From Peribolospora baueri (taxonomy: Eukaryota > Basidiomycota > Peribolosporomycetes > Peribolosporales > Peribolosporaceae), in NCBI GenBank assembly GCA_029717555.1, contig JAMDHS010000073.1:1-64000 (forward strand): DNA of 64,000 nt. The letters are read 5' to 3'. The notes under the pieces were generated by a model that ran no database searches, was not told the DNA's origin, and saw only the letters and a program-made list of their open reading frames with translations. This document shows positions 17,555 to 28,227 of the stretch, piece after piece. The position numbers and the translations under genes are program-made. Positions within the stretch are counted from its first letter, which is position 1. Each line of letters begins with the position of its first letter.

Positions 17555-18276
17555 TTTCTCCGGTCCCTGTCTGTGTAGAATCTCGTCTTCCCCTAGGCCG
17601 GAATGATAAGTTGCATTGGATATTGGGAGTGGACGGCTAAGCGTATGCCTCCGCCCTACAGGTAGCTTCTGAATGGGCAGACGCTCTCGGCGCCTCTCTC
17701 GGCCGTCAAGTATGCCCTCCGGGATTGATTGTGCCACAGCGAGATGATCAGGAGGACTTTGTGAAGTCGATTGCACGTGTTCTTCTGGATTGCGTTATGG
17801 AGACTGCGACTGAGCATGAGCAGAGTGAGGACGAGAGATGAGAGATGGTAGGATGGACGAAAGTCATGGCGGGAAGAGACGAAAGGAACGGGAAGATATG
17901 TGACGCGGCGACTGGAACGGAACGTTGGAAAGCGAGAAAGCGAGGGGGGGTGAAGAAGGAAAGACTATGGACAGGAATAAGGAAAGCAAGACAAGGCGTG
18001 CGGATCAAAGGCCGTTGGTGATATGTTGAAGGACGTGCGCCCTTGAGGCCAGAAAGACGAGAGGTCGAGAACATGACACGTCGAGATACAGGAAGAGAGC
18101 GTCCGGTGATGGCAGTATGTAAGGGGCGTCTTGAGGAACGAGAAAGGTGTGCAATTGAGCTAAAAGAGGGGAAGTTCATCACCCGCAACAAAGCGAAGAG
18201 GAAGGCGAGGAAGGGGCGAGGACAAAGTGGGCCGCCTCTCGCGGGCTACTCGAGTTCAATGATGGAGCACATGTAA
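17555..18276. other. 3' region between convergent NDUFB4 and DCP1
   Basis: No family-like frame on either strand. A 147-codon open frame on the minus strand (17748-18191) has Arg/Ser-rich composition but no recognisable domain. I treat the stretch as untranslated. Confidence 0.5.
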
Positions 18277-20523
18277 CTAGCCCTGCACGCCATCGCTCTC
18301 TGCTCCCATCCGGGAAAGGTACCGCCCATAGAGGGCGTCTACGAAGGCATCGTCCGTCTGCAAGAGAGCAAGTTTGCGCGAAAAGCGTGTCAATAAAGTG
18401 CTTCCCGACAGGCCACCAAGAAGATATAGGAGCCAGAGGCGCCCCCTCTTGACTTGCACGTCATCAAAGTCCAGCCGGTTAGATGGCACTCACATGGATC
18501 AAGCTGAGCACTTCTCTAACAAAGTCCCTCCTCCCCAGCACCACCACCTCGTTCTCTGCACTCTTCCATTCCTCCCCCTTTCCATTACCGTTATTATTAT
18601 CTAGTTCTCTCCTCCCCTTGGCCATCTCTGCCGCCAACTGTCCGTTCAGTACGTCCACGGCCAAGCCAGGGTTGAGCGGTACGTCGGAAGACTGCTTGAC
18701 CTTCGTCTTTGGAGTATCAGGTGCAGCTGTTGACGAGGCGGCCGAATTCGCGCCGAGGTCATCTACTCCTCCGGGCCATCTCTCCTCCTTCTCTTTCTTG
18801 TTCCCTCGTGTACCGCGCGATCTCGATCGTTTGGCAGCTCCGTGTGCTGGCTCACCGACAATAGACGATGACGACGACCCGCTCGTGACGTTCTGAGAGG
18901 ACGGCGTCGGGAGCATTTGCGCTGCAGGTCCGTTGGCGTGTGGTCCGGCCCTAGACGGCCCGAGCTGCGTTCTACTATGGCCAACCCCGCCGACTGCCGC
19001 ATTCGATACCTGACGAGTCGCCCCCCTCCCCTTCGCCTCGATGGCCGCAGTGGTAGCCGAAGCAAACAAAGCATCCAGCCCACTCGTCTGCGTCGTGTGA
19101 GCTTGCTCGTGCGTTCGAGACGGGGCGGGAGCCGGAATGAGCGGGGGTCCCGGCGGAGGCAGGGCGTGTGGAGGTGGGAAAGAGGTGTTGGCTGGGATGG
19201 GGAGGCGGAAGAGGCCAGACGAACCTGGTGGAGGAGGCCCTGAGGGTAGGCCAAGCATGGCCATCAGCTCGTCTCTGCTTCCAGCTGGCGAAGCATTGAA
19301 AGGCGGCTGCGAAGGCGTCACGGCTCGTTGAATTTGCTATTGAGCGAGAACGGGAGAATAAACAACCGTAAGAACTATGGTCGACGTCTTTCAAAAAGTA
19401 ATTTTCCTCCGGATCAATTGAATGGAGGTCCGCCTTCAAGACGCATCACTTACGGGCGATTGTCCAGTCTGAGAAGTTCCGTTCGCCAGGCTTGCATTTT
19501 TGAAGAGCGAATCGAGTAGCGCAGCACCACTCAAAGGCGCCTGGCCGTTCGCCTGGCCTGTCTGAGCCTCGGATTTCGGTGGCATTGTAGAAGAGGGTGG
19601 TACGGGCGTCCTAGAAGAAACGTCTGCAGGGGCGGGATCGCCGCCGAACAACGTGGCGAGACTTATAGACTGACCGGGTGAAGGGAATGACTTTGGAGCG
19701 GGTAGCGAAGTTGGCTTCGGAGCGGGCGGGTTCTTGAGAAGGCTGGAAAATGAAATAATTCAAAGGGAATCCGGAGGTTAGTGGACAAAACGATGATGGC
19801 ACTGCGAACGAGAACCAGACGGAAAGCGAAAGCAAGGCTCACTCTTCCATCCGCTTCCCAATCGATTTGCGCTGAGAGGGCTCAAAAACCCAAATACCAA
19901 CAACTTCCTCTGAAATACACGACAATCAGGCCGCAACGCGCAAATAGTGAGAAAGAGAATAGTGAGAAAGAGAATACCGTGGTTTCCAAGTACGGCGAAA
20001 GGACCTACCAGTCTCGCCGTTCTGGTAGATGATATACTCCGGTGTCACTTCGATGTCGTCGTCCGATCGCAGATGGGCAGAGTAGTTCTCGATGCCGTTT
20101 CGGTTAAGGATGAAGAATCCGTGATGGGGTGCTCGAGACCTGTACGTGAAAGAGGCAAAAAATAGCAAAACAATACGTGAGGATGCTGAACCCAGGAAGG
20201 AGAGCGGAGTGCGATAGTGTGTCTTCGCTCTCTTACCTCTTGAACACGAACATCGGGCCTTCAACCCCCATCTTGGTCTGTAAGCACAGCACGGTCGTGA
20301 CACGCACAAGCGTCAGCTGCAAGTCCTCCCACACCCTCCATCCGCTCCTTTCCAGTCCGACCGATGGTCATGACAGCGAGGCATACACACTCACCCACTG
20401 ATTGCCATCGTGCGAGTAGAGCACGACGAAGCTGGCACTCTCAAGGATCTCATCGATCGCGGGGTCGTGCCGGCGCAGAACGCTCATGTTGAGCTGTCGC
20501 CTGGCCTCCGCGTCGCCGTCCAT
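18277..20523 (-). CDS. DCP1: mRNA-decapping enzyme subunit DCP1
   Basis: Seven exons close in frame: 20395-20523, 20237-20277, 20009-20139, 19843-19909, 19454-19742, 18494-19336 and 18277-18357, for 526 residues. The first 120 residues are the EVH1-like DCP1 fold: LNMSVLRRHDPAIDEIL, FVVLYSHDGNQW, GPMFVFKRS, HHGFFILNRNGIENY and VGIWVFEPSQRKSIGKRM. A long Pro/Ser-rich linker follows. The C-terminus holds a short helix LLDSLFKNASLA and a last segment DDAFVDALYGRYLSRM that may correspond to the DCP1 trimerisation helix. DCP1 activates the DCP2 decapping enzyme in cytoplasmic P-bodies and starts 5'-3' mRNA decay. Intron 3 carries a tandem AATAGTGAGAAAGAG duplication near 19946-19976. Confidence 0.92.
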
Positions 20524-20989
20524 TGTGGCGATGGTTGAAAGGGACTGGAGGCCCGTGTGATTGGGAGAAGGATGAAGAGGGAGCGGGCAAAGGCAGGGCA
20601 AGAACGAGACGGGCGTCGGTGGCCTAATATAAGACTGGACGTGATCGGTGGGACGATCGCACTCGACGGCTTGCCGCAGTCGTACCCGTCTTCCTTTCTC
20701 TTCTTGGAGGCGGACGGAGCGAGCGTATTGAGCAACTGCGAACCAACGCCCTGCTGAGAGCGAGAAGAGGGAAGCCTAGAGAGACACGCAGTCCGCCTTG
20801 GAAAAACGCTGTACAGAGAGCAAACGGGGAAGAGGCGAGGCGGAGGTCGTCGGCCTGACGGGTCAGACTCGCCCAACGATAAACGACGTTTGTGATCGGC
20901 GAGGTCGCGTGCTGGACGAGTCGAGTCGAGTTCAGGAACAGCTCGTCGTCGTCCTTCCTTCTCATGATAGGACCACGACGACGGATGCG
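20524..20989. promoter_or_regulatory. Divergent promoter DCP1 / START-domain gene
   Basis: A 466-base head-to-head region. No strong known motif was recognised apart from short GATCG-type palindromes and CT-rich patches. Both leaders must lie in it. Confidence 0.5.
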
Positions 20990-23900
20990 ATGACACCGGC
21001 TGTCTCTCCCTCCTCTTCTCCCTCCTCCCCCTCCTGGGTAGACGTACCCGTCGCAGCGAGCGACATCGACGAGCCCCTCGAGCTATTGCGCCGCTTCCTC
21101 GTCATCGCCGACCCCGACGCCGCATCTTTGCTGCCACCGCCGACGACGCCGACCTCGACCACGGCCACCGCAACCGAGCTGGATCTCCCTATCGCCCAGT
21201 GGAACGTCCTCCACACTACTTCTTCACCATGTCCCATCGTCGTCCGCGCTCACCCTTCGCCGGGCAAGAGCTTGTATTCCGTCCAGAGCGATCTGCCCGG
21301 CATCTCCGTCAAGCAGTTCTGGAACCTCATGGGCGTCAGCGCGAATCGTCCCCAATGGGACAATACGTGCCAGGAGACGACAGAAGTCGGACCTTGGCTT
21401 CCGGCTGCGAAGAGCGCCTCGTGGAAGCGAAAGCTGATACGTGGCTTGGGCAAAATCGAGTACCTAGCTTTCGCTGGCATCATGATGATCGCCAAGCCGA
21501 GAGACATGATCATCCTCACCGCCTCAGCCCGACTCCCATCTCGTACTTCTCCTCTTTCCCCAAGTCAAGCGTCACCTCCTTCTTCGCCTCCGCACTCTCG
21601 CGACCCTTCGTCCAAGCTGTCATTCCGCCGTCGGGCGCGAAGGCGGCGCTCGGCTTCGCAGCCGAACGTTGACGTTCAAATAGATCCGGAGGACAGCGAA
21701 ACTTTGCAACCCCCGTACCGGCTCGTGTCGACCTCCCAGTCCATCTCCCATCCCAATTATCCCGTTCGAAAGGGCTACAACCGCTTCGATCTCGGCTTAG
21801 GCGGATTCATGATCGAGGAAATCTGGGTGGAGGAGAGCAGGGGCAAGAGCAAGAACAAGGGGAAAGCGCCAGTCAGGGGCGTGAGAGTGACGCAGATTAG
21901 CGATCTCGGCGACGTCGCTTGTGAGTGGGTCATTCCGCTCTTCAGTGTTGTCAGCAACCGATTATTCCCATCTCCACATCTCTCCTTCTTCTTTAGCTTG
22001 GGTCCCGGCGACCGTCGTTCGAATGGTCGCGCAGACGCTCGTGCCCCGTTCGATTGGTTCTATCGCCAAAGCGAGCGCAAGGCTCCCTCTGCCTGACGGC
22101 GACGAAAGCCTATGGATTCCGGGACTCATGGTCGGCCAGGGCTTCTTGGGCGCCACCACCTCGCGCTCTCCTCCCATGACGCCTGTACCCGCTTGCCAGG
22201 CGCTCAAGCCTGGTTCGCCTGTCACCTCCTCGTCACCATTGCATGCTCCTCGGCTTGACGACATGGACGAACCGGTGATAGGAGGAGGAACGACAAACAT
22301 GCGGTCGTCTCCAAACTCACCATCGCAGGTACGCTCTTCGCGCTCCACTGTTGCTGCAAGCGGTCTGCAGTCGCACATCGAAGACAAGGCAACGAGTTAC
22401 AGGTCCGACCAAGTCGACTCGGTCAAGAGCCCGATGGAGGAGGCTGTGAGACGCTTGGAGCACATTCTTCTAGAACACCAAGGGACAAACAGCTCGAGCG
22501 AAGAAGTTGCAGGGGAGGCCGTACAACGAACAGGCGTGACCGACACTGACGGTCAGCTGCGAGTGCAGGAAGCTTCAGCCATCCTTCCCTCTTCTGTGGG
22601 ATCTACGAACGACACAGCGATCACCTCTTCAACATCCATGTCTCCCTCGCCCCCGCAACTGTCGTCGCCCTTGACTCCCATCTCATCCCCTCGCAAGCGT
22701 CCTCCCTCTTCTTTGCGCCAGCTGAACTCACAATCAGACGTGTTCAGCCTTTCGGATAGCCTTACCAGCAGGAGTCCGAGGGAAGACTTCGAGCGTACAA
22801 TCAGGAGGATGAGCCAGGCCTTTCTCGATATGGAACGAGACAGGCAGCAGAGGCTCGACGGGCGGCACGCGGCGTCTTCGAGCCCTAACGCCAAGCTCGC
22901 CTTCGATGACGCAGTGGATGACGGCGACAAGCACGACATGGGCATTGCTTCGCTCGTTGCGGACGCATTGCACGGAGACACTTGCTCTCCATTCTCCTCA
23001 CCCGCGGCCTCGCCGCTGGGACTGCCTATCGCAATCCCTTCCGCATCCCCGAATCGCTCCCGTTCGGGCTTCCCGGCTTCCTTCCGTGACGGTTGCAGTG
23101 GCATATCTCCTTCTCCTGAGTCTCCGGCTCAAGCACAACAAAGCCCCGTCCGGCATGCCTCCTACCCCGCCTCCCCGAAAGACTCTGAGGGCTTACGTAG
23201 AGCGAGCGCCGTTTTGCTTTCGCATTCGGATCAGGTCGCACTCCTTCTCGCACCCGCTGCAAGGGAGAGTTCTGTGTGCAGTCCCGCTTGGGGATCTTCG
23301 TTTAACAGCCCTGGTACGGAGGACGAGTATGGTGTCGAAGCGGAGGACAGGTGCCCGGGCACACCCTCATCCACGTCTGCTGCCGAAGCTGCCAATGTGT
23401 CTTCCTCTTCCTCGACGGCCACCACTACCAAGCCCCCTGAAAACCTTGCCCGCTCCCGACTGCCCTCCTCCCTTTCCCTGTCACGCAGCAATTCGACGCG
23501 CACGTCCAAATCCTCCGCCATATCCGTATCGACATCGACGACGTCTGTGTCATCCCTCCTCGAGATAGGTATAGGCCCCGCCGCCACCGTTGCCGCCGCC
23601 AAGAGACCTTTCCCGCTCGCACCGGCTATGACGGTCGCTACCGTCGATGGAAAAACTAGCAGGGATGGGATTGCGCGTTCCTTGCAGCACGAGGGCGAGA
23701 GGAGCGAGAGCAAGGCAAGGTTGGTCAAGGTAGCCAGCTCTTTGGCTTTGGGGAAGGGCGTAGAGAGGTGGAGGGTGAAAGGTAAAGTCGGGAGGAGCGT
23801 GCGGAGAGCTTATGGCAACACTGCACGAGCAGATGCTTCTGCGCCTGGAGGAAGTAAAGTGGATGTGGATGGAAAGGCGCAAGCAAGAGGGGAGATGGGT

Positions 23901-24140
23901 AGCCGTCCTTTCGTTTCGGATCCCTCAAGCAGCAACAGCTGGTCCGTCGCGCCCTATCACCTAATCGTCGGTCTTGTCTCGCTCGTTTGGGCATCTGGGA
24001 CCGACACCGACGGCGGTGTGGAAGTGGACGAGATGGAGGGAGAATATGGAGTTGAGGGCGAGAGCGAGGACGAGGGCGAGGGCGAGGGCGAGGGGGGGCG
24101 AGGAAATGGAGCGAGAGCACGGGAGGCTTCAAGGTTGTGA
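20990..24140 (+). CDS. START/StARkin-domain protein with long disordered tail
   Basis: Exons 20990-21920 and 21997-24140 join in phase 1 to give 1,024 residues. Residues about 20-390 look like a START-type lipid-binding fold: DEPLELLRRFLVIADPD, WNVLHT, LPGISVKQFWNLMGVSANRP, RGLGKIEYLAFAGIMMIAKP, GGFMIEEIW and a closing amphipathic helix SWVPATVVRMVAQTLVPRSI. Such domains carry or sense sterols, phospholipids or ceramides. Roughly 550 Ser-rich residues follow, then a single hydrophobic stretch near 958-978 (APYHLIVGLVSLVWASG) and a Glu/Gly repeat tail, which could be a tail anchor. The start was chosen as the first Met after the in-frame basic leader. The ligand cannot be inferred. Confidence 0.68.
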
Positions 24141-24727
24141 AGCCCGTGCGGGTCTGTTCGGCGAAACAGCGCCCGATGAGGAACATGAAACCATCCAGGG
24201 CCTTCTGGCCGTGGTTGCCCCCCCAGACGGAAGGAACAGCCACAATGTTACCCACGTCGTCCGGCCGGCGTTCCATTGCCGTCGGTCTGCGCAGTCTCTC
24301 ACCATAACCAATGGATTTGTGCACTTGACAAAATACCTTCTCATATTGTAGATACCTTTACCCAGGCAAAAGAAGGAATCGCATTATGTTTATACCTTCC
24401 CACGCGCTGTCCCCTCGCTTCGACGTCGTGTTCCTCCACTTGAGAGCGCACAACTCTCACAGCAAGAGATCGGTTTTCCTCGGCAGCTAAGCGATCACCA
24501 CCGCAGGCTCGTGCACGGGGAATAATAACGTTTACAAGAGTCTACAAGACACGACACAACGTAACAGAGCAAAGGTACGAAAGCGGAGACAGGTGTGAAG
24601 CGACGGTTCGAAGAGGTACATGGCGACGAGAGGGAAGGAGCAGGCGAGCAAATGTATCGCAAGGGGAAGCTGAGAGCCATGCTGCTGCTCCCCTTCGAAG
24701 TCAATTCTACTCGAGGACGGTGGGTCA
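24141..24727. other. 3' region between convergent START gene and CDC45
   Basis: No protein-like frame. An open frame at 24595-24873 on the plus strand is the antisense shadow of the last CDC45 exon plus flank. Confidence 0.6.
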
Positions 24728-27700
24728 TCAAGCCATCCTTAAATGAAGGTTTTCCACGAACGTTTGAAGATCATCCCGGCGCACTTCGACCACACTGGTC
24801 TCGAACCGATCGTGTCGCGTACGTGCGCCGGATCGCTCTGCAGCTTCTTGGAAAGCGAGGCCAAAAAGACTGAGCAGTGATCGGGTAGTGACGAAGGAGA
24901 ATGAGAATGAAAAAAAAAAAAAAAAAAAAAAAGTTTAACATATCGCTCGAAGCCGTTGTGCCAGACGAAAGGGCAGATTGGGAGATGAGCGACTCACTTC
25001 TTTCGAACGTCACCATAGTCAGGAGCTCCCGTGACACCCACGACGAGGAAAGCATCCCTCTGCTCATCCAGGCTAGCGACGACGAACGGCAGCTGTGTCC
25101 GCCTTCGCCTGCTCTCCGTATCAATCGACTCTTCCGCTCCCTCTTTTTCAGCCTTCTGCGCTCTCGCTCGCTCTTCCTGACTCGCCACAATGTCCCTCAG
25201 CGCGTCGACAAGCCAGAGCGCAAGTCTGCCGAGGGTGGCGGGATGAGCAAAGATGGGCAGGTCGGGTCCTTCCTTGATGACCGCGAGGCGAAATCTCCGC
25301 AGGGAGCGGATCGCTTGCTTGTCGATTAGAGATGCGCCCTGCCGGATCACTGCGCGATGGACAGCGCGCGAGAGGGCGAGTGACCGGCGGAGGAGAGTGA
25401 CACTGTACGGTAATAAAATGCAAGGTGGTCAAGGCAACAAATAGCGGCACGGGTGAGCTCGGGAGGCGGCTTAGGTCGGTGCACTGCTGTCGGAAAGGAG
25501 AAGACGGAACTCACTCTGACCCTAGCGCATCGAAGGCCTTCCAGAAGCTCCTCACCCACGCCTCTTCGCGTTTCTTTTTGGCTTTTCTCCCATCTGCCGC
25601 CGCTGCCGCCGCCGCCGTCACTGCAACAGCACCGGGAGCAGCGTTCTCCTTATCTTCTTCCGCCAACGCCTCCTCATACATCCACTCATCCCCGACGCTC
25701 CACAATTTTCCGCCTCCAAACGCGCCCATGTCGTCCTTCCACGCCTCTGTTCCCGCATTCGCCCCATCGACGCTGCCACCGGGTGCATCGACATCAATGC
25801 GAAGACCGTACGCAGCCTCAAGCAGAGCACCTAAACCCTCCACTACGTCGCCAGCAGACAGGAGCTCGGAGCGGAAGCCGTAAGATCGGAGGAAGGAGGG
25901 ATAGGTGAGCTCGACGAGGCCGTACTCCGGCGCTATTCGTGAGATTTGATCTGAGAGCGAGCGCTTTAAATCCATGTCCATATGAGAGTAGTATTGTTGG
26001 CACTGTTGGAGCGAGAACCTACCCGAAGAAGGTAAGCCAAACCGACAAAAGAACTTGTGAGTACAATGCTGGTCTGGTCAAGCAGTAAATGACGCTGTGG
26101 AGTGCTCGTTCATTACACTTACCCCATCTTAGCCAGCAAGCCTCTCAATTTCTTCCTCCCTTTCTCCTGCCAAATGCCGAGCTTCCCGGCCACATAAGCA
26201 GAGTGGTACATGCTCTCGTACAGGTTCCAGTGGCGGTAGAGCGTGAAGCGCATTTCCTCGGTGGGCCGGATGCTCGTATCGTCCGGATCGAGAGGTCGGG
26301 CGGAGGCGGCATCCGATGTGGAGGAGGAATCGGAGGCATAGGGCGAGGAGCGAGAAGAAACTGGTCGCGGTGGGTTGTAGGCCGCAACAGCGCCACGGAA
26401 GTGAAGGACGTAGTCCTCGTATACGTCACGATCGATCTGGTTCGCCAGGTATTGTGACGTGTGTCCTAGGATAGCGAGCCTGAGAGCGAGTCGGATTCCC
26501 AAGCGAAACGTTTTGCGAATTATAGTCATTTACGTGATGCGCGAAGCAGTGAAGTGAAGCAGGTGCCGAACCATCCACTCGCCGCACCAAACAACAAAGG
26601 ATGCAGAAAACTCACCAAAGCCCCTCATTGTCCCCTCGGCCCAAGCTCTCGGCGAGCAAATTGACTTGAACCGCCACGCTCAACCCATAGGATGTGCCCA
26701 GCTGATAATAACGGGCGATGCGCATCCTGTGCGCTCGTCGCTCCGACCGAGATATGCGTTTCAGCTTTCGCCGTCGTCTCTTTCTTCGAGTGTATGGTTC
26801 TGCCTCCTGTTGGAGAGGAGAGCGGAAGAGAGGGTAGGTGGAAGGGATGGTTGTGAATGGGGGGTTAGAGACTGGACGTCGTCAAACTCGCGTGAAGTCG
26901 AGCCCACCTCTTCGTCCCCTTCCTCGTCACTGCCGGAAACGCGTCTTCTTTGTCGTGGTCTCCCCTCTCCCTCCTCCTCCGCTTCATCCTCGCTCGTAGC
27001 ATTCGACTGGTCCTCCTCCGAATTGGCTTCGGACTCAGAGTCCGAATAATCTGAGGCTTCGGAGTCCGACTCGGGCTCGAACTGGGGGCGACACTCGCGT
27101 CAGCCTTCGCCACTTTCCCCCCACTCTCATCGCAGCATGCTTATAGCGTCAGCAACACAGGGAATCTTACCTCGATTGCCTCATACGCTGCCCTCTCATC
27201 CTGCAGCCTCTTCTCAATGTCGCCATCGTCCCATATCACAATCCTCTCGGCGTCGCTGCCGGACGCAAAAACGTTGTCCAAGTTCCACGGTCGATGCGAG
27301 TCAAGGACATGTGCGGTGCAGCCAGGGGGGAGACCGAGGTAAGAGGGCAGGGATAGCACCGAGCCGAGGTTGAGGAGGATGATCGTGTGCACCTGGACGG
27401 GAGAGCCGGGAGACAAACGAATAGAGGCACGAGTAAGATCGAGGTGCTACAACGACTTCTGCCCTCATCCTGGCACTCACCTCGTTATTACCGGTAACAC
27501 TCTCGTCAATCGTCTTCCTCAATAGTCTGTACCCATCTACGGGTATGACTTTGTGCGGCACACCATCAGCTCTAAACAAGCCGACGAGCAGCTTGAGGGC
27601 GCAAAGCGCGTCGACGTCCGGGCTAACAAGGATGAGAACGGCAGATGCTGAGGAAGACGGGGAGGAGGCCTTGCGGAGGCGGGCGGCGCGGAGGATAGAC

Positions 27701-27792
27701 GAGTAGGCGTCTGCGTAGGTCCGTTGGAGACGCGACGATGAATGCGAGGCGTCAGCGGAGGACGCATCGCGCGGCCGGTGGATGTAGACCAT
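24728..27792 (-). CDS. CDC45: Replication initiation factor CDC45
   Basis: Eight exons close in frame: 27481-27792, 27171-27392, 26908-27081, 26616-26806, 26123-26479, 25515-26018, 24998-25402 and 24728-24869, for 768 residues. The N-terminal DHH-like fold shows ADAYSSILRAAR, VLILVSPDVDALCALKLL and HVLDSHRPWNLDNVF. An acidic linker (SDYSDSESEANSEED) comes next, then the helical CMG-contact region with LGHTSQYLANQIDRDVYEDY, MRFTLYRHWNLYESMY, MGFSLQQCQQYYSHMD and VVGVTGAPDYGDVRKN. The end reads FETSVVEVRRDDLQTFVENL. CDC45 joins MCM2-7 and GINS to form the replicative helicase. The last intron contains a 20-plus base A run on the plus strand. It is head-to-head with SPT6; the shared promoter holds an ACGCGT cell-cycle box. 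Confidence 0.95.
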
Positions 27793-28227
27793 GGCGGCGC
27801 GACGGTTGAAAAATTGAGAGAAGAGAAACCTCAAAGAAATCGCTCGCGTGACATCTGGAGGACGTGAAGGAGGGGCACAAGAAGGAATGCTCCAGGCGAG
27901 ACTGGCGGTAGTTTGGCGGTGACGACTGACGGACTTGCCTGGCCTCCTTGGGGAATGGGCGCGGCACGCGTCGCGTCTATGCCGTTGCCGCAGCATCGTG
28001 TTAAGTGCGAGTGGGAAGGCGAGGTGATCGGGCGTTGAGCCCGCCTTACACCGCCTAACTGCGTAAAGAGGTCGACCCAATGTCCAGAGACGAGCCGGCC
28101 GCATTCTTTCGTTCTCACCTACAATATCGCCACCTCATCTTACCCTCTGTCTTTCTCCCTCCTTTCTCGTGCCTAGTCTTCTCGTGCCTAGTCCTCCGCA
28201 TCATTTGTTTCTGCCGCCCTGGTTGTC
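27793..28227. promoter_or_regulatory. CDC45/SPT6 divergent promoter with MluI cell-cycle box
   Basis: ACGCGT at 27966-27971 lies 174 bases upstream of the CDC45 ATG and continues into a second CGCGTC. ACGCGT is the MCB site bound by MBF at G1/S, and CDC45 is a known G1/S-periodic gene in yeasts. Function here is inferred from motif plus target. Confidence 0.6.

Noticed and set aside
17748-18191. 147-codon minus-strand frame with a Ser/Arg-rich N-terminus resembling a mitochondrial presequence
   Set aside because: No family blocks, and it lies in the 3' region of two convergent genes.
27966-28060. CGCGTCGCGTC considered as a second overlapping cell-cycle box
   Set aside because: Only one full ACGCGT is present; the adjacent CGCGTC lacks the core.
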